Below, piece after piece: positions 43,576-52,901 of a DNA stretch of 64,000 nt (positions are counted from its first letter, which is position 1; every line of letters starts with the position of its first letter). The stretch is from NCBI GenBank assembly GCA_944322715.1, contig CALUPT010000001.1, positions 62,001 to 126,000 of the forward strand. The letters run 5' to 3'. This DNA is from an uncultured Bacteroidales bacterium (GTDB lineage Bacteria; Bacteroidota; Bacteroidia; Bacteroidales; UBA932). The notes under the pieces were generated by a model. That model ran no database searches, was not told where the DNA came from, and worked only from the letters and a program-made list of their open reading frames with translations. The position numbers and the translations under genes are program-made.

Positions 43576-44709
43576 ATGAAAGAAAGAATAGCAGAGAAGT
43601 TCAGGACTCTCTTCGGCGAGGAAGGCGATTTCTTCGCATCGGCAGGCAGGATAAACCTTATCGGTGAGCATACCGACTATAACGGCGGATTCGTATTCCC
43701 GGGGGCAGTCGACAAGGGTATCATAGCCGAGATCAGGCTTAACGGTACGGACAAGGTGTGTGCATACGCCCTTGACCTCGATGAATACTGCGAGTTCGGA
43801 CTCAATGAGGAAGACCTTCCGAACCAGAGCTGGGCAAGGTATATCTTCGGCGTGTGCCGCGAGACCATCAAGAGAGGAGGCAGGATAGCCGGTTTCAACA
43901 CTGTCTTTGCAGGGGATGTCCCTCTCGGGGCGGGAATGTCATCTTCCGCCGCCCTTGAAAGCACGTTCGCATTCGCCCTCAATTATCTTTTTGATCTCGG
44001 TATCGACAAGTTCGAACTTGCGAAGATCGGACAGGCTACCGAGCACAACTATTGCGGAGTCAACTGCGGCATAATGGACCAGTTCGCTTCCGTTTTCGGA
44101 AAGAAAGGCAACCTTATCCGTCTGGACTGCCGTTCTCTGGAATATGAATATTTCCCGTTTGACCCGGGTCAGCACGGATACCGTCTGGTGCTTCTGAATT
44201 CCTGTGTAAAGCACGAGCTTGTAGGCTCTCCTTACAATGACCGCCGCGCTTCCTGCGAGAGGGTGGCCAAGGCTCTCGGCCAGGAGTTCCTGCGCGGAGC
44301 GACAATGGAGCAGCTGGATGCCATCAAGGACAGTATTTCAGAGGAAGACTACAAGAGAGCGCATTATGTGATAGGTGAGGAGAAGAGGGTGCTTGATGTC
44401 TGCGATGCCCTTGCCAAAGGCGATTACGAGACAGTCGGAAAGAGAATGTACGAGACCCACTGGGGGCTTTCAAAGGACTATGAGGTTTCCTGTGAAGAAC
44501 TTGACTTCCTTGCGGAGATTGCGGAGAAATGCGGTGTCACAGGCTGCCGCATAATGGGAGGCGGTTTCGGCGGCTGCACCATCAACCTTGTCAGGGATGA
44601 GCTTTACGACAAGTTCATTGCGACTGCTTCCGAAGAATTCAACAAGAAGTTCGGGCACGAGCCGAAGGTCATCGATGTCGTGATCAGCGACGGTGCCAGA
44701 AAGTTGTAG
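43576..44709 (+). CDS. galK: Galactokinase
   Basis: GHMP-family kinase that phosphorylates alpha-D-galactose, the entry step of the Leloir pathway. The 377-aa product has the galactokinase signature GRINLIGEHTDYNGGFVFP near residue 25, the ATP-binding GHMP motif PLGAGMSSSAALE near 116, NYCGVNCGIMDQFASVFG with the catalytic Asp, and the C-terminal GCRIMGGGFGGCTINLV. Length is typical. It stands alone behind its own promoter; galM, which supplies the alpha anomer, lies about 8 kb downstream at 52902. It is convergent with the CpXC gene. Confidence 0.96.
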   Translation: MKERIAEKFRTLFGEEGDFFASAGRINLIGEHTDYNGGFVFPGAVDKGIIAEIRLNGTDKVCAYALDLDEYCEFGLNEEDLPNQSWARYIFGVCRETIKRGGRIAGFNTVFAGDVPLGAGMSSSAALESTFAFALNYLFDLGIDKFELAKIGQATEHNYCGVNCGIMDQFASVFGKKGNLIRLDCRSLEYEYFPFDPGQHGYRLVLLNSCVKHELVGSPYNDRRASCERVAKALGQEFLRGATMEQLDAIKDSISEEDYKRAHYVIGEEKRVLDVCDALAKGDYETVGKRMYETHWGLSKDYEVSCEELDFLAEIAEKCGVTGCRIMGGGFGGCTINLVRDELYDKFIATASEEFNKKFGHEPKVIDVVISDGARKL

Positions 44710-44745
44710 TATAGATTAACGTGAATTCGTCGAACTGACGTTAGA

Positions 44746-45405
44746 TTATTTCATAATAGAGTTGAGCCAGGAAGCGTCGATCCTTTCGAATCCGCTTCCT
44801 GGTTTTATATGCGGGTTCCTCTCCACGATTCCCTGGCAGTCTTCATAGACATTGTAGCCGATGTCGACTCCGGTCATGCCTCCGTCTGCCGGATACATGA
44901 AAGTGATGAGCCTGCCATCGTCCTCTCCGCGCAGCCTGTAGAAATGGAAAGGCGTGTCAATGAAGGATGCAGCCGCGCTTTTTTCCATTTTCCCGGCCAT
45001 TTCCATCTTGGTGACGAACTTGCACATCTCTATCACCACATCATCCAGACCCGCATCGTTTATCAGCACTTTCTCCATCAGTCCGCCCATATTGTCCACA
45101 AGGCGGAGAGTGTAGCCGCCCATCGCCTTTGTGTGGTTTGCGATTGCCTGCATCTGTGTTTCCGAGATATTGTCATTGCTGACCATCCAGACCATCAGCC
45201 TGCGGTCTGGGTCATGATACAGGGTATCGTAGCGTGCGAGGTTCATTTGTCCGCAATGGGGACATTCCCACAGGAAGAGCGAACCGTCTTTCACCTTGTC
45301 CCTGAGTTCAGGACTGTCAGCCGTATTGATGCTTTTATAGACCTTTATTATGTTGCCTTGTCCGCATTTCGTGCAGACTGCCCTACCTTCGTTGACTATG
45401 GACAT
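44746..45405 (-). CDS. CpXC-domain zinc-ribbon protein
   Basis: The 219-aa product (ATG 45405) opens with two Cys-x-x-Cys knuckles, CTKCGQGNIIKVYKSIN near residue 10 and ECPHCGQMNLARYD near 46. These are the CpXC domain, a zinc-binding module of unknown function seen in many anaerobes. The rest is mixed alpha/beta with no catalytic motif that I recognise (VWMVSNDNISETQMQAIA, FYRLRGEDDGRLITFMYP). It has no signal peptide, so it is cytoplasmic. It is divergent from the YeiH-type transporter with tightly packed promoters. Longer upstream reading in frame runs through the divergent promoter and is rejected. Confidence 0.8.
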   Translation of the reverse strand: MSIVNEGRAVCTKCGQGNIIKVYKSINTADSPELRDKVKDGSLFLWECPHCGQMNLARYDTLYHDPDRRLMVWMVSNDNISETQMQAIANHTKAMGGYTLRLVDNMGGLMEKVLINDAGLDDVVIEMCKFVTKMEMAGKMEKSAAASFIDTPFHFYRLRGEDDGRLITFMYPADGGMTGVDIGYNVYEDCQGIVERNPHIKPGSGFERIDASWLNSIMK

Positions 45406-45423
45406 ATACCTGTAATTTTTATG

Positions 45424-45431
45424 CAAAGATA
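45424..45431 (-). promoter_or_regulatory. -7 element for the CpXC gene
   Basis: TATCTTTG on the minus strand, an exact TAnnTTTG match 19 bp before ATG 45405. Its -33 zone overlaps the opposing -7 element. Confidence 0.6.
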
Positions 45432-45440
45432 AATTTTTTA

Positions 45441-45448
45441 TACCTTTG
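45441..45448 (+). promoter_or_regulatory. -7 element for the YeiH-type transporter
   Basis: TACCTTTG, an exact TAnnTTTG match. Only 9 bp separate it from the opposing -7 element, so the two promoters probably compete or are jointly regulated. Confidence 0.6.
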
Positions 45449-45535
45449 TCCCCGTTTGGAACCGATAAACCTGACATACCGGCCGGATTTCCGATGCAGA
45501 TTGCTGCCGGAACCGGCAATAAAACTGCTGCAGAA

Positions 45536-46816
45536 ATGAAGAAATGGCTGAAACAATTCTCCTCCGAGGACTGGATCATTGTCTTCGCCGGGGTTGTCAT
45601 ATTGGCGCTTGCCTGTATTTTCCCTCATTGGATGCCTGAAATGCCGAAGACTCTGGCATCCGTATCGGACTGGCTTTCCGCCGGATACATGTTCCTTTTC
45701 GTTTATGTCCTGACCGTTGTGACTTCAGCGGTCTTGGGCAGACCGCTCGGGATGATCTTCCCTTCGCTTCTGGTGATTTTCGGACTTACCGTCTGTGCCC
45801 AGCTGATAGCCAATATCCCGGCAGTCAAGGAGTTAGGATTCGAGTCCGTATTCTTCGCGGTCATTCTCGGTCTGATAATCAGCAATCTTTTCAAGGTCCC
45901 GGAATGGCTGAAGGCGGCGGTGCAGAGCGAGTTCTATATCAAGATAGGCATTATATGCCTCGGGTCGACGATCCTTATCGGGGAGGTTATGAAATCCGGA
46001 GCATACGGGCTTGCCCAGTCGCTGATAGTGGTGTTTTCGGTGTGGTATTTCTCTTTCTGGGTGGCAAGGAAGATGAAGGTGGATCCGGAAATGGGGACAA
46101 TGCTCTCGAGTGCGGTGTCCATCTGCGGTGTTTCTGCCGCCATTGCTACCTGCGGGGTAATCCACGGGGACAACAGGAAACTTTCATACGTGGTGTCCCT
46201 GGTGCTTATAGTGGCAGTGCCGATGATGTATCTGCTTCCGTGGATTGCAAATCTCATCGGGCTGGGTCCGGAAGTGGCGGGAGCCTGGATAGGAGGCACT
46301 ATAGATACCACAGGAGCCGTAGGAGCGGCCGGGTCTATGGTCCGGGATGTCACAGGGGCGGATCCTGATGCCGCCACGACAGCGGCGAATACGGCGATCA
46401 TAGTCAAGTCTTCGCAGAATGTCCTTCTCGGGCTTGCCGCGTTCATCATTTCCCTGATGTGGACACGGCAGGGAAAGAATGCGGAGGAGAGGCCATCGGC
46501 AAGGGTCATCTGGGACAGGTTCCCGAAATTCGTCGTGGGATTCATCCTTGCATCCCTGGCATTCAGCCTTATCGCGTTTTTCGACCTTGATATGGTGAAG
46601 GAGGTGAAAGGCGTCACCAAAGGCTTCCAGAACACGCTGTTCAGCATAGCGTTCGTATGTATCGGTCTGGAGACGCGCTTCAAGGAGATTTTCGGCAAGG
46701 AGAACCGCAAGCCGCTTTATACCTTCCTGATAGCCCAGACATTCAATATCATAGTGACCCTGGTGGTTGCCTGCGTTATCTTCGGCCTCGTCAAGCCGTG
46801 GATCTCCTCCCTGTAG
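45536..46816 (+). CDS. YeiH/UPF0324 family putative sulfate exporter
   Basis: Polytopic membrane protein of 426 aa (from ATG 45536) with about ten or more hydrophobic helices. Examples are WIIVFAGVVILALACIF at the N-terminus, YMFLFVYVLTVVTSAVL and FFAVILGLIISNLF. Family landmarks are SAVSICGVSAAIATCGVI and WIGGTIDTTGAVGAAGSM, both typical of YeiH/Cons_hypoth698 proteins, some of which are linked to sulfonate or sulfate handling. Transport substrate is not proven. ATG 45536 (MKKWLKQFSSEDW) matches the usual N-terminus; an earlier ATG 45494 in frame is possible. Confidence 0.85.
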   Translation: MKKWLKQFSSEDWIIVFAGVVILALACIFPHWMPEMPKTLASVSDWLSAGYMFLFVYVLTVVTSAVLGRPLGMIFPSLLVIFGLTVCAQLIANIPAVKELGFESVFFAVILGLIISNLFKVPEWLKAAVQSEFYIKIGIICLGSTILIGEVMKSGAYGLAQSLIVVFSVWYFSFWVARKMKVDPEMGTMLSSAVSICGVSAAIATCGVIHGDNRKLSYVVSLVLIVAVPMMYLLPWIANLIGLGPEVAGAWIGGTIDTTGAVGAAGSMVRDVTGADPDAATTAANTAIIVKSSQNVLLGLAAFIISLMWTRQGKNAEERPSARVIWDRFPKFVVGFILASLAFSLIAFFDLDMVKEVKGVTKGFQNTLFSIAFVCIGLETRFKEIFGKENRKPLYTFLIAQTFNIIVTLVVACVIFGLVKPWISSL

Positions 46817-46835
46817 AAATCCCGTCCGCGGGAGG

Positions 46836-49800
46836 TCAGAAGTCGACGCTGAAAATGGGGCCGAGGTAATGGTGTCCGAAATCCGATCCGTTGGCGCGGA
46901 CTGCCGTCTGCAGACCATTGAAAGCCGTGCCTCCGCTGTAGGAATAGGTGACGCCGACTGAGAACGGAAACCTGAGCCAGAACAGCCTGTCGAAATCCAG
47001 CGTCAGCGATGCTCCGGCGGAGAAAAGGTTGCCGCGCAGGCTCTGGTCTTCCATCCAGTCGAACATCGTGAAATCGATCTGAGGAGTGAAAGTCAGCCTT
47101 TTAAGGTACATGAACGGACCGAAGATGGTGATGTCTCCGATGTAAACGGGGATTGCATAGTCGACCGACAGTTTCAGGGACTTGTCGGAATACATGGATG
47201 CTATCGAGACGAGTTCGGAATTGGCGTTCAGTCCCTGCGGCAGGGTGTTCACTGCCGGAGTGCCGAAATATGCCCGATGGTTCAGGATGTTCTGCCCGAT
47301 TGCACTGAAATGCAGCCCGTGCTGGGGAATGATACCCGGGGCGTAGCCGTAGATGTAGGCAAATGTCATCGGCGAATAATAGTGTTCAAGGGCCGGCCTT
47401 GACATTACCCCTCCCTCGAATCCGATTCCCCATCTCGGATATATTCCGGAAGATGCCACAGGTCTCATCGTATAGAATCTCAACGAGCCGGAAAGGGTCT
47501 GGACCGGTATCGCACTTCCCTGTCTGACGGACACTGATTCATTCAATGATTTCAGTGCGGGAAGATCCTGGTCTATGAAGACTGTCCGGATGAAGTCGTT
47601 GGAGAAACTGTAGGATATCTGCGGGATGAGTCCGGTCTGCCATCCCCCTTTGGAAAGGTTGAACGGGACATAGATGGACAGGTTCACATTGACGTACGGA
47701 TTGTCGGAAAGGGCCGTTGCGCTTGATATGGATTGCGGCAGGCCGTTCAGGGATGTGACCGAAAAGAATGATTTCCGTGCCGCCCTGTCGTTGATGTCCA
47801 CCGATGCCTCGATTACCGGATACCAGCCCGTGTATGAGAAACTCAAATGTCCCGAGTGCCTCCACTTGCTGCCGTTGTACGGGTCCTTGTGTGCGGAATA
47901 GCCGAACTGTGTCACTGCCGTCCCGAGTTCGTTCTGGCTTATTCCGGCGACTCCCGGAGAGAGCATCTGATAGAGACGGTCATAACTGAACGAGCGCAGC
48001 CTGTCCACATTGAAATAGACAGGCGCCCAGGAATGGATCCGGAACAGGTTAGGTACTTTCCTGTACCTGTGCGGGGCGGATGCAGTTCCATCGCTGTCCG
48101 TCCTTTTCCTATGCCGCCGTGCGTTCCTCAGGGTGTCTGTTTCATACAGGCCCCCGGCCAGTGCCTTTTCCTGCTCCGACAGGACATCCGCGACGCGGTA
48201 TCTGTGGATGTCGCTGAATTCCACCTGCCTGTCCATGAGATTTCCGACAGCGGTTTCGGCAGGAAGGATGCCATCGTATTGCCTCAGACTGTAGATGAGC
48301 CTTTCCCCATCGGAACTGTAGACGAAATCATCCGCCCCGTACCTTGTGGATGTCTTCTGGGTCAGGATGCGTGAGCCGGGGTCGAAATGATAGAATTCGT
48401 TTACTCCCGTCCTGTCGGAAGTGAATGTGAGTTCATGTCCGTGTCTGTTGAGGTTGAGTATCCTGACCGGTTGCGGAGGGAGCACTGCCGTCCATTGTGT
48501 CGGGCCGTTCCCTTCCGGCCGGACCGGAGCGTCTTCGCCCGGTGACATGCCGTTTGCCCCCCTGATGGCATAGATGCCGTAGCCGGAAGATGAAATCGCG
48601 GTAATATAGATGCTGTCGCGCATCCGGATGCTTTCCACGGCCTGCAGAGAGTCCGGAACCGGGATGCGTCCGAGGATATTGCCCCGTTCCGTATCCATTA
48701 TGACGACCCTGCTCCTTCCGTTGTCTGTATATTCCGTTGCGGTCAGGGTTCTGCCGTCTTCCGATACCGAAGGATTTGACAGCCGGCCTTTTTTCGAAAT
48801 GCTCCGGGTCTTTCCCGAAGCGGTGTCGTAGTATCGGATTACCGAGTTTATCCTGTGGCTCCATCTTCTGTCCGGGACAGGTTCGCTCCAGTATATCCTC
48901 CCATCGGGGCCGGCGCTGAATTTTCCCTCTGCCGATGTGAACGCCCTCAGCCTTGCCGTCTTTCCTTCTGGCGTGATCCTGACGAGGGCGGCCGGTTCTG
49001 TCATTCCGGCCCGGACCGAATAGATGTTTCCGTACAGGAATACGTTCCTTGAATATTCCGTGTAGCGGTATGGGGTCCTGACGATCTGTCCGGTGGGGAT
49101 GAAGGGTTCTCTTTCCCTGATTTCCGATGCCCAGATACCCGCCATCGTATCGGCAATCTCCCGGTAGGCCTGTTTCATTCCCTTGCCGGTGGTCTTCCTG
49201 AGCACATTGCGGAAGGCATTGAAGTCATACGGCCGTCTGGCTATATGGTGGAAGTAACGGGCCGAGAAGTCCGGAACATCATAGACATACCTTATTCCGC
49301 CCAGCAGGAAGTATCCTGCGGCATAGTGGTCCGGAGCATAGTGTTTCTGGGAGCCGAACCTCCATCTGTTCCATGACCTGAAGTCGCCGTTGTCGAAGGC
49401 GATCATATAGTAGTTGAGAAAGTCTCCCGTGCGTCCGCGTCCCGACTTTGACAAGGCCGTCTCGGCCACTACCGCATCCCCTTCAAGAAAGGCTGTCGAC
49501 GGGTATATTCCTGCGACGAGTCCGTTGAACATCTCTCCGAATATCCAGCCGAAAGGACGGAATGCCCCGGAAAGTCCGGCCTGCATCTGGGCGACATGCC
49601 TCTGTTCGTGGATGGCAAGCATGTCTGTCCACGGCATGGGTTCGCCTGCGTATGACTGCGGGGATGTGTACAGGTCCATTCTTTTCGGGGCCCAGGCGAC
49701 GGACCCGTTCGAGTTGGCGTTGAATGCGTGGAGTACCACGGGAATCCGTCCCCACGTCCATTCGCCGGGAACATATCCGGCTGACCGGCCCGCATCCGCC

Positions 49801-50003
49801 TTGTATTTTTCAAGGGTCCGGGCATATACCGTTGCAAGGGAGTCAAGCCCTTCCGGATATATTATCCTGTATGTGTCCGTGTCCGTCCTGTACCATTTCA
49901 CGGAAGCCGGGTCATCCCCGGTGGTATAGAACTGCGCGTATGACGCGACGGAAAGGATCATGAAAAATATTGTCGGAAGTGCTGTCTTGTTCCACATTGG
50001 CAT
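46836..50003 (-). CDS. Large exported protein: HExxH metalloprotease-like domain, beta-propeller, C-terminal beta-barrel
   Basis: The 1055-aa product has a signal peptide ending SVASYAQ. The N-terminal domain carries a zinc-protease motif, HEQRH at residues 132-136, with a candidate third ligand Glu 174 in AFLEGDAVVAE, a gluzincin-like arrangement. The middle (about 330-640) reads as a TolB/WD40-type propeller with repeated strands such as LTFTSDRTGVNEFYHFD and DFVYSSDGERLIYSLRQYDG. The last 350 residues alternate as outer-membrane beta-strands (GHLSFSYTGWYPVIEASVDIN, FTPQIDFTMFDW) and end GPIFSVDF. This looks like an outer-membrane anchored peptidase-like protein whose substrate is unknown. 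ATG 49997 is an alternative start. It is convergent with the YeiH-type gene. Confidence 0.7.
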   Translation of the reverse strand: MPMWNKTALPTIFFMILSVASYAQFYTTGDDPASVKWYRTDTDTYRIIYPEGLDSLATVYARTLEKYKADAGRSAGYVPGEWTWGRIPVVLHAFNANSNGSVAWAPKRMDLYTSPQSYAGEPMPWTDMLAIHEQRHVAQMQAGLSGAFRPFGWIFGEMFNGLVAGIYPSTAFLEGDAVVAETALSKSGRGRTGDFLNYYMIAFDNGDFRSWNRWRFGSQKHYAPDHYAAGYFLLGGIRYVYDVPDFSARYFHHIARRPYDFNAFRNVLRKTTGKGMKQAYREIADTMAGIWASEIREREPFIPTGQIVRTPYRYTEYSRNVFLYGNIYSVRAGMTEPAALVRITPEGKTARLRAFTSAEGKFSAGPDGRIYWSEPVPDRRWSHRINSVIRYYDTASGKTRSISKKGRLSNPSVSEDGRTLTATEYTDNGRSRVVIMDTERGNILGRIPVPDSLQAVESIRMRDSIYITAISSSGYGIYAIRGANGMSPGEDAPVRPEGNGPTQWTAVLPPQPVRILNLNRHGHELTFTSDRTGVNEFYHFDPGSRILTQKTSTRYGADDFVYSSDGERLIYSLRQYDGILPAETAVGNLMDRQVEFSDIHRYRVADVLSEQEKALAGGLYETDTLRNARRHRKRTDSDGTASAPHRYRKVPNLFRIHSWAPVYFNVDRLRSFSYDRLYQMLSPGVAGISQNELGTAVTQFGYSAHKDPYNGSKWRHSGHLSFSYTGWYPVIEASVDINDRAARKSFFSVTSLNGLPQSISSATALSDNPYVNVNLSIYVPFNLSKGGWQTGLIPQISYSFSNDFIRTVFIDQDLPALKSLNESVSVRQGSAIPVQTLSGSLRFYTMRPVASSGIYPRWGIGFEGGVMSRPALEHYYSPMTFAYIYGYAPGIIPQHGLHFSAIGQNILNHRAYFGTPAVNTLPQGLNANSELVSIASMYSDKSLKLSVDYAIPVYIGDITIFGPFMYLKRLTFTPQIDFTMFDWMEDQSLRGNLFSAGASLTLDFDRLFWLRFPFSVGVTYSYSGGTAFNGLQTAVRANGSDFGHHYLGPIFSVDF

Positions 50004-50110
50004 CGGTGTTTGGTCCTGTTGTCCATTGTCGGTCCATTATCGGACGCGGGCAAGTGCGCAAATCTAATTATTTTTTATAATTTTGTCGGGATTTTCTAAC
50101 GGTTTTTCTT

Positions 50111-51835
50111 ATGCAGGCAATTCTACAGATTTTCACCCTGCTCGGCGCTCTCGGGCTGTTCCTGTACGGTATGACCCTTATGAGCGAAGGGTTGCAGAAG
50201 GCGGCGGGTGACAGGCTAAGGGCCTTTCTGGCTTCAATGACGTCCAATGCTTTCAAACGGGTGCTCACAGGACTGCTGATCACGGCCATTATCCAGTCTT
50301 CAAGCGCGACTACCGTGATGGTCGTAAGTTTCGTGAATGCCGGTCTCCTGTCTCTCACCAATGCGATAGGGGTGATAATGGGAGCCAATATCGGGACCAC
50401 GGTAACGGCCTGGCTCATTTCCCTGCTCGGATTCTCTGCCGACATCTCCGTCCTGGCGATACCTCTCATAGCGGTAGGGTTTGTCTTCTTCATGTCCAAG
50501 AAGAGCAAGCGCAAGAGCATTGGAGAGTTCATCATCGGATTTGCCCTGCTGTTCATGGGACTTGCGGCCCTGAAGGATTCCGTCCCTGATCTGGGCAGCC
50601 ACCCGGAGGCTCTGGCATTCATCCAGAAGTGGACGGACTTCGGCTTCGGCTCGGTCCTGATTTTCGTGCTGATAGGTACTGCGCTTACCATTGTCCTGCA
50701 GTCTTCCAGTGCGACCATGGCCCTGACTCTCGTGATGGTCAACTTCGGGTGGATTCCGTTCGAGATAGCTGCGGCGATGGTGCTCGGTGAGAACATAGGT
50801 ACGACAATCACGGCGAACATAGCGGCGGCTGTCGGTAACGTCTCCGCCAAGCGGGCTGCGATGGCGCATACGGTGTTCAATGTATTCGGAGTGGTCTGGC
50901 TGCTCATTATCTTCCGGCCGTTCCTCAGGCTGGTAGGCCTGATTGTCAGTTCTTTCGGTCTGCCTGACCCGATGACGGCGGATTTCGCTGCAGGGACGGA
51001 CAATCCGGAGGTGCAGACTTCATTCCTCTACGGAGTGTCCATGCTGCATACTCTGTTCAATGTATGCAACACATTGATACTTATATGGTTTGTTCCGGTA
51101 ATAGAAAAGGCGGTGAAGCTGATTGTCAAGGCTCCGGAAGGAGAGGAAGAGATATTCAGGCTCAAGTATATACAGGGAGGGCCGCTGAATACCGCCGAAC
51201 TGTCCCTCGATGAGGCGCAGCAGGAGATAATCCACTTCGGGGAAATCTGCTACAAGGATTTCGCGTATATCAGGGAAGCGATCAACGAAAGGGACAATGA
51301 CAGGTTCTCCGAAATCAACCAGAAACTCGTGAAATACGAGGAGATTACCGACAGGATCGAATACGAGATAGCTTCTTATCTCAACGAGGTGTCCAAGGGA
51401 GAGTTGAGCGAGACTTCGGACAACAGGATGAAGTCAATGTACAAGATAATCGGGGAGATGGAGAGTCTCGGCGATTCAGGGGAGGCCATAGGCAGAATCC
51501 TGCAGAGGAAGAACGCCCACGGCAAGGCTTTCGATGACGAGATGCTCAAGAGGCTCAACAGGATGCTCGATACTGTCGATGAGGCATATACGGCAATGCT
51601 CGACAACCTGAAGAATCCGGCGCTGAAGGACATTTCCAATGCCCAGGATGCCGAAGACCAGATAAACACCTGCAGGAACAACCTGCGCGAGGAGCATATC
51701 GCCAATATCGAGAATGATGGATACAACTATCAGACTGGTGTCTACTATATGGATGTGGTGGCGGAACTGGAGCGCATAGGTGACTTCATCATCAACATCT
51801 CGCAGGCCGAGCAGGAAATGGCAAGACAGAAATAG
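50111..51835 (+). CDS. Na+/phosphate cotransporter family protein with PhoU-like tail
   Basis: The 574-aa product has the NptA/YjbB layout. A membrane domain of two inverted halves carries the signature QSSSATTVMVVSFVNAGL (about 62-79) and its repeat QSSSATMALTLVMVNFG (about 197-213), each followed by a GANIGTT/GENIGTT motif. A cytoplasmic C-terminal region of about 200 residues is helical and PhoU-like (LDEAQQEIIHFGEICYKDF, VAELERIGDFIINI). It probably moves phosphate with sodium; direction and regulation are unknown. The next lipoprotein gene starts 5 bp after the stop. Confidence 0.9.
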   Translation: MQAILQIFTLLGALGLFLYGMTLMSEGLQKAAGDRLRAFLASMTSNAFKRVLTGLLITAIIQSSSATTVMVVSFVNAGLLSLTNAIGVIMGANIGTTVTAWLISLLGFSADISVLAIPLIAVGFVFFMSKKSKRKSIGEFIIGFALLFMGLAALKDSVPDLGSHPEALAFIQKWTDFGFGSVLIFVLIGTALTIVLQSSSATMALTLVMVNFGWIPFEIAAAMVLGENIGTTITANIAAAVGNVSAKRAAMAHTVFNVFGVVWLLIIFRPFLRLVGLIVSSFGLPDPMTADFAAGTDNPEVQTSFLYGVSMLHTLFNVCNTLILIWFVPVIEKAVKLIVKAPEGEEEIFRLKYIQGGPLNTAELSLDEAQQEIIHFGEICYKDFAYIREAINERDNDRFSEINQKLVKYEEITDRIEYEIASYLNEVSKGELSETSDNRMKSMYKIIGEMESLGDSGEAIGRILQRKNAHGKAFDDEMLKRLNRMLDTVDEAYTAMLDNLKNPALKDISNAQDAEDQINTCRNNLREEHIANIENDGYNYQTGVYYMDVVAELERIGDFIINISQAEQEMARQK

Positions 51836-51840
51836 GACAA

Positions 51841-52848
51841 ATGGATATGAAGAAGAGAATTCCGGACGGGAACGGACTGTCTTTCAGGCTTGCCGGCATG
51901 GCATGCATGCTTTCCGTGCTTCTTGCGGCAGGATGCGGACAGAAAAAAACGGAGCAGTCCGCTCCGAGGGACTTCCCTTCCGTAACGGTTCCGGGGATAT
52001 ACGCAGATGACCGCGAGGGTGCGCTCGAATATCTTGCAGAGCATTTCTGGGATGACTTCACCGATACATCCGCGGTGTTCCCGTGTGACACTTCCATTGT
52101 AAACGGGGTGAAGAAAGAGGATGTGGAGCAGGCGTTTGCAGATTTTGTGGGAGTGCTTCAGTCCATAGGTTTCCCTCAGGCGAAAAAGGCTGTATCGAGG
52201 CTCTTCGACAAGGCGTTTTCCTGCGAGGAGGCCGACACGGCTTCAAATGTGTTCGAGACCGTGACAGGACTGGCGGAGCGGTATCTGTATGACCCCAACT
52301 CCCCTCTCAGGAACGAAGATCTCTATGCCGTCTATGCCGGGAGGATGTCGGAATGTTCCGGAATCCCTGCCGAAAAGAGGAGCGTCTATGCCTACGATGT
52401 GAGGATGTGCTCCCTCAATTCCATAGGTACGCCGGCGGCCGACTTCGCCTTCAGCGATGCCGCCGGCGGGATGCACAGCCTTTACGGGATAGATGCCGAA
52501 TATACCCTGCTTTTCTTCAGCAATCCGGGCTGTCATGCCTGCGAAGACATAATCAGGGTCCTCGGGGAGCAGCTTTCCGTCGGCTCCCTCATTGCATCGG
52601 GACGTCTGGCGGTGGTGAACGTCTATATAGATGAAGACCTTACCGCTTGGTATGACTACATGTCCATCTATCCGGATGACTGGTACAACGGATATGACCC
52701 CAACGGCATTATCCGCTCGGATGTCCTCTATAATGTCAGGGCGATACCTTCCCTCTATGTGCTGGACAGGGACAAGACCGTCCTGATGAAGGATGCTCCG
52801 GACCAGCGGGTCTTTTCCTTCCTTGCCTCGCTTTCCTCCGGGCAGTGA
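51841..52848 (+). CDS. Thioredoxin-like lipoprotein (DUF5106-type)
   Basis: The 335-aa product has a lipoprotein signal ending LLAAGC (Cys 32). A helical DUF5106-like region is at about 50-190 (ALEYLAEHFWDDFTDTSAVF). A C-terminal thioredoxin fold has the redox motif CHAC (Cys 231 and 234) and the cis-Pro strand VRAIPSLYVLD. TlpA/DUF5106 proteins act in periplasmic disulfide chemistry in Bacteroidota. The opening GTPAADFAFSDAAG is the usual thioredoxin-like entry strand. It is nearly fused to the Na/Pi transporter gene (5-bp gap). Confidence 0.85.
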   Translation: MDMKKRIPDGNGLSFRLAGMACMLSVLLAAGCGQKKTEQSAPRDFPSVTVPGIYADDREGALEYLAEHFWDDFTDTSAVFPCDTSIVNGVKKEDVEQAFADFVGVLQSIGFPQAKKAVSRLFDKAFSCEEADTASNVFETVTGLAERYLYDPNSPLRNEDLYAVYAGRMSECSGIPAEKRSVYAYDVRMCSLNSIGTPAADFAFSDAAGGMHSLYGIDAEYTLLFFSNPGCHACEDIIRVLGEQLSVGSLIASGRLAVVNVYIDEDLTAWYDYMSIYPDDWYNGYDPNGIIRSDVLYNVRAIPSLYVLDRDKTVLMKDAPDQRVFSFLASLSSGQ

Positions 52849-52901
52849 GCGTTTGTCCTGACAACGGATACGATACAGAAAAACACTAAAACGGTCATGA
52901 T

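Noticed and set aside
50068..51003. 311-codon minus-strand frame opposite the Na/Pi transporter
   Set aside because: It is a Ser/Thr/Met-rich reverse of membrane-helix codons, not a protein-like sequence.
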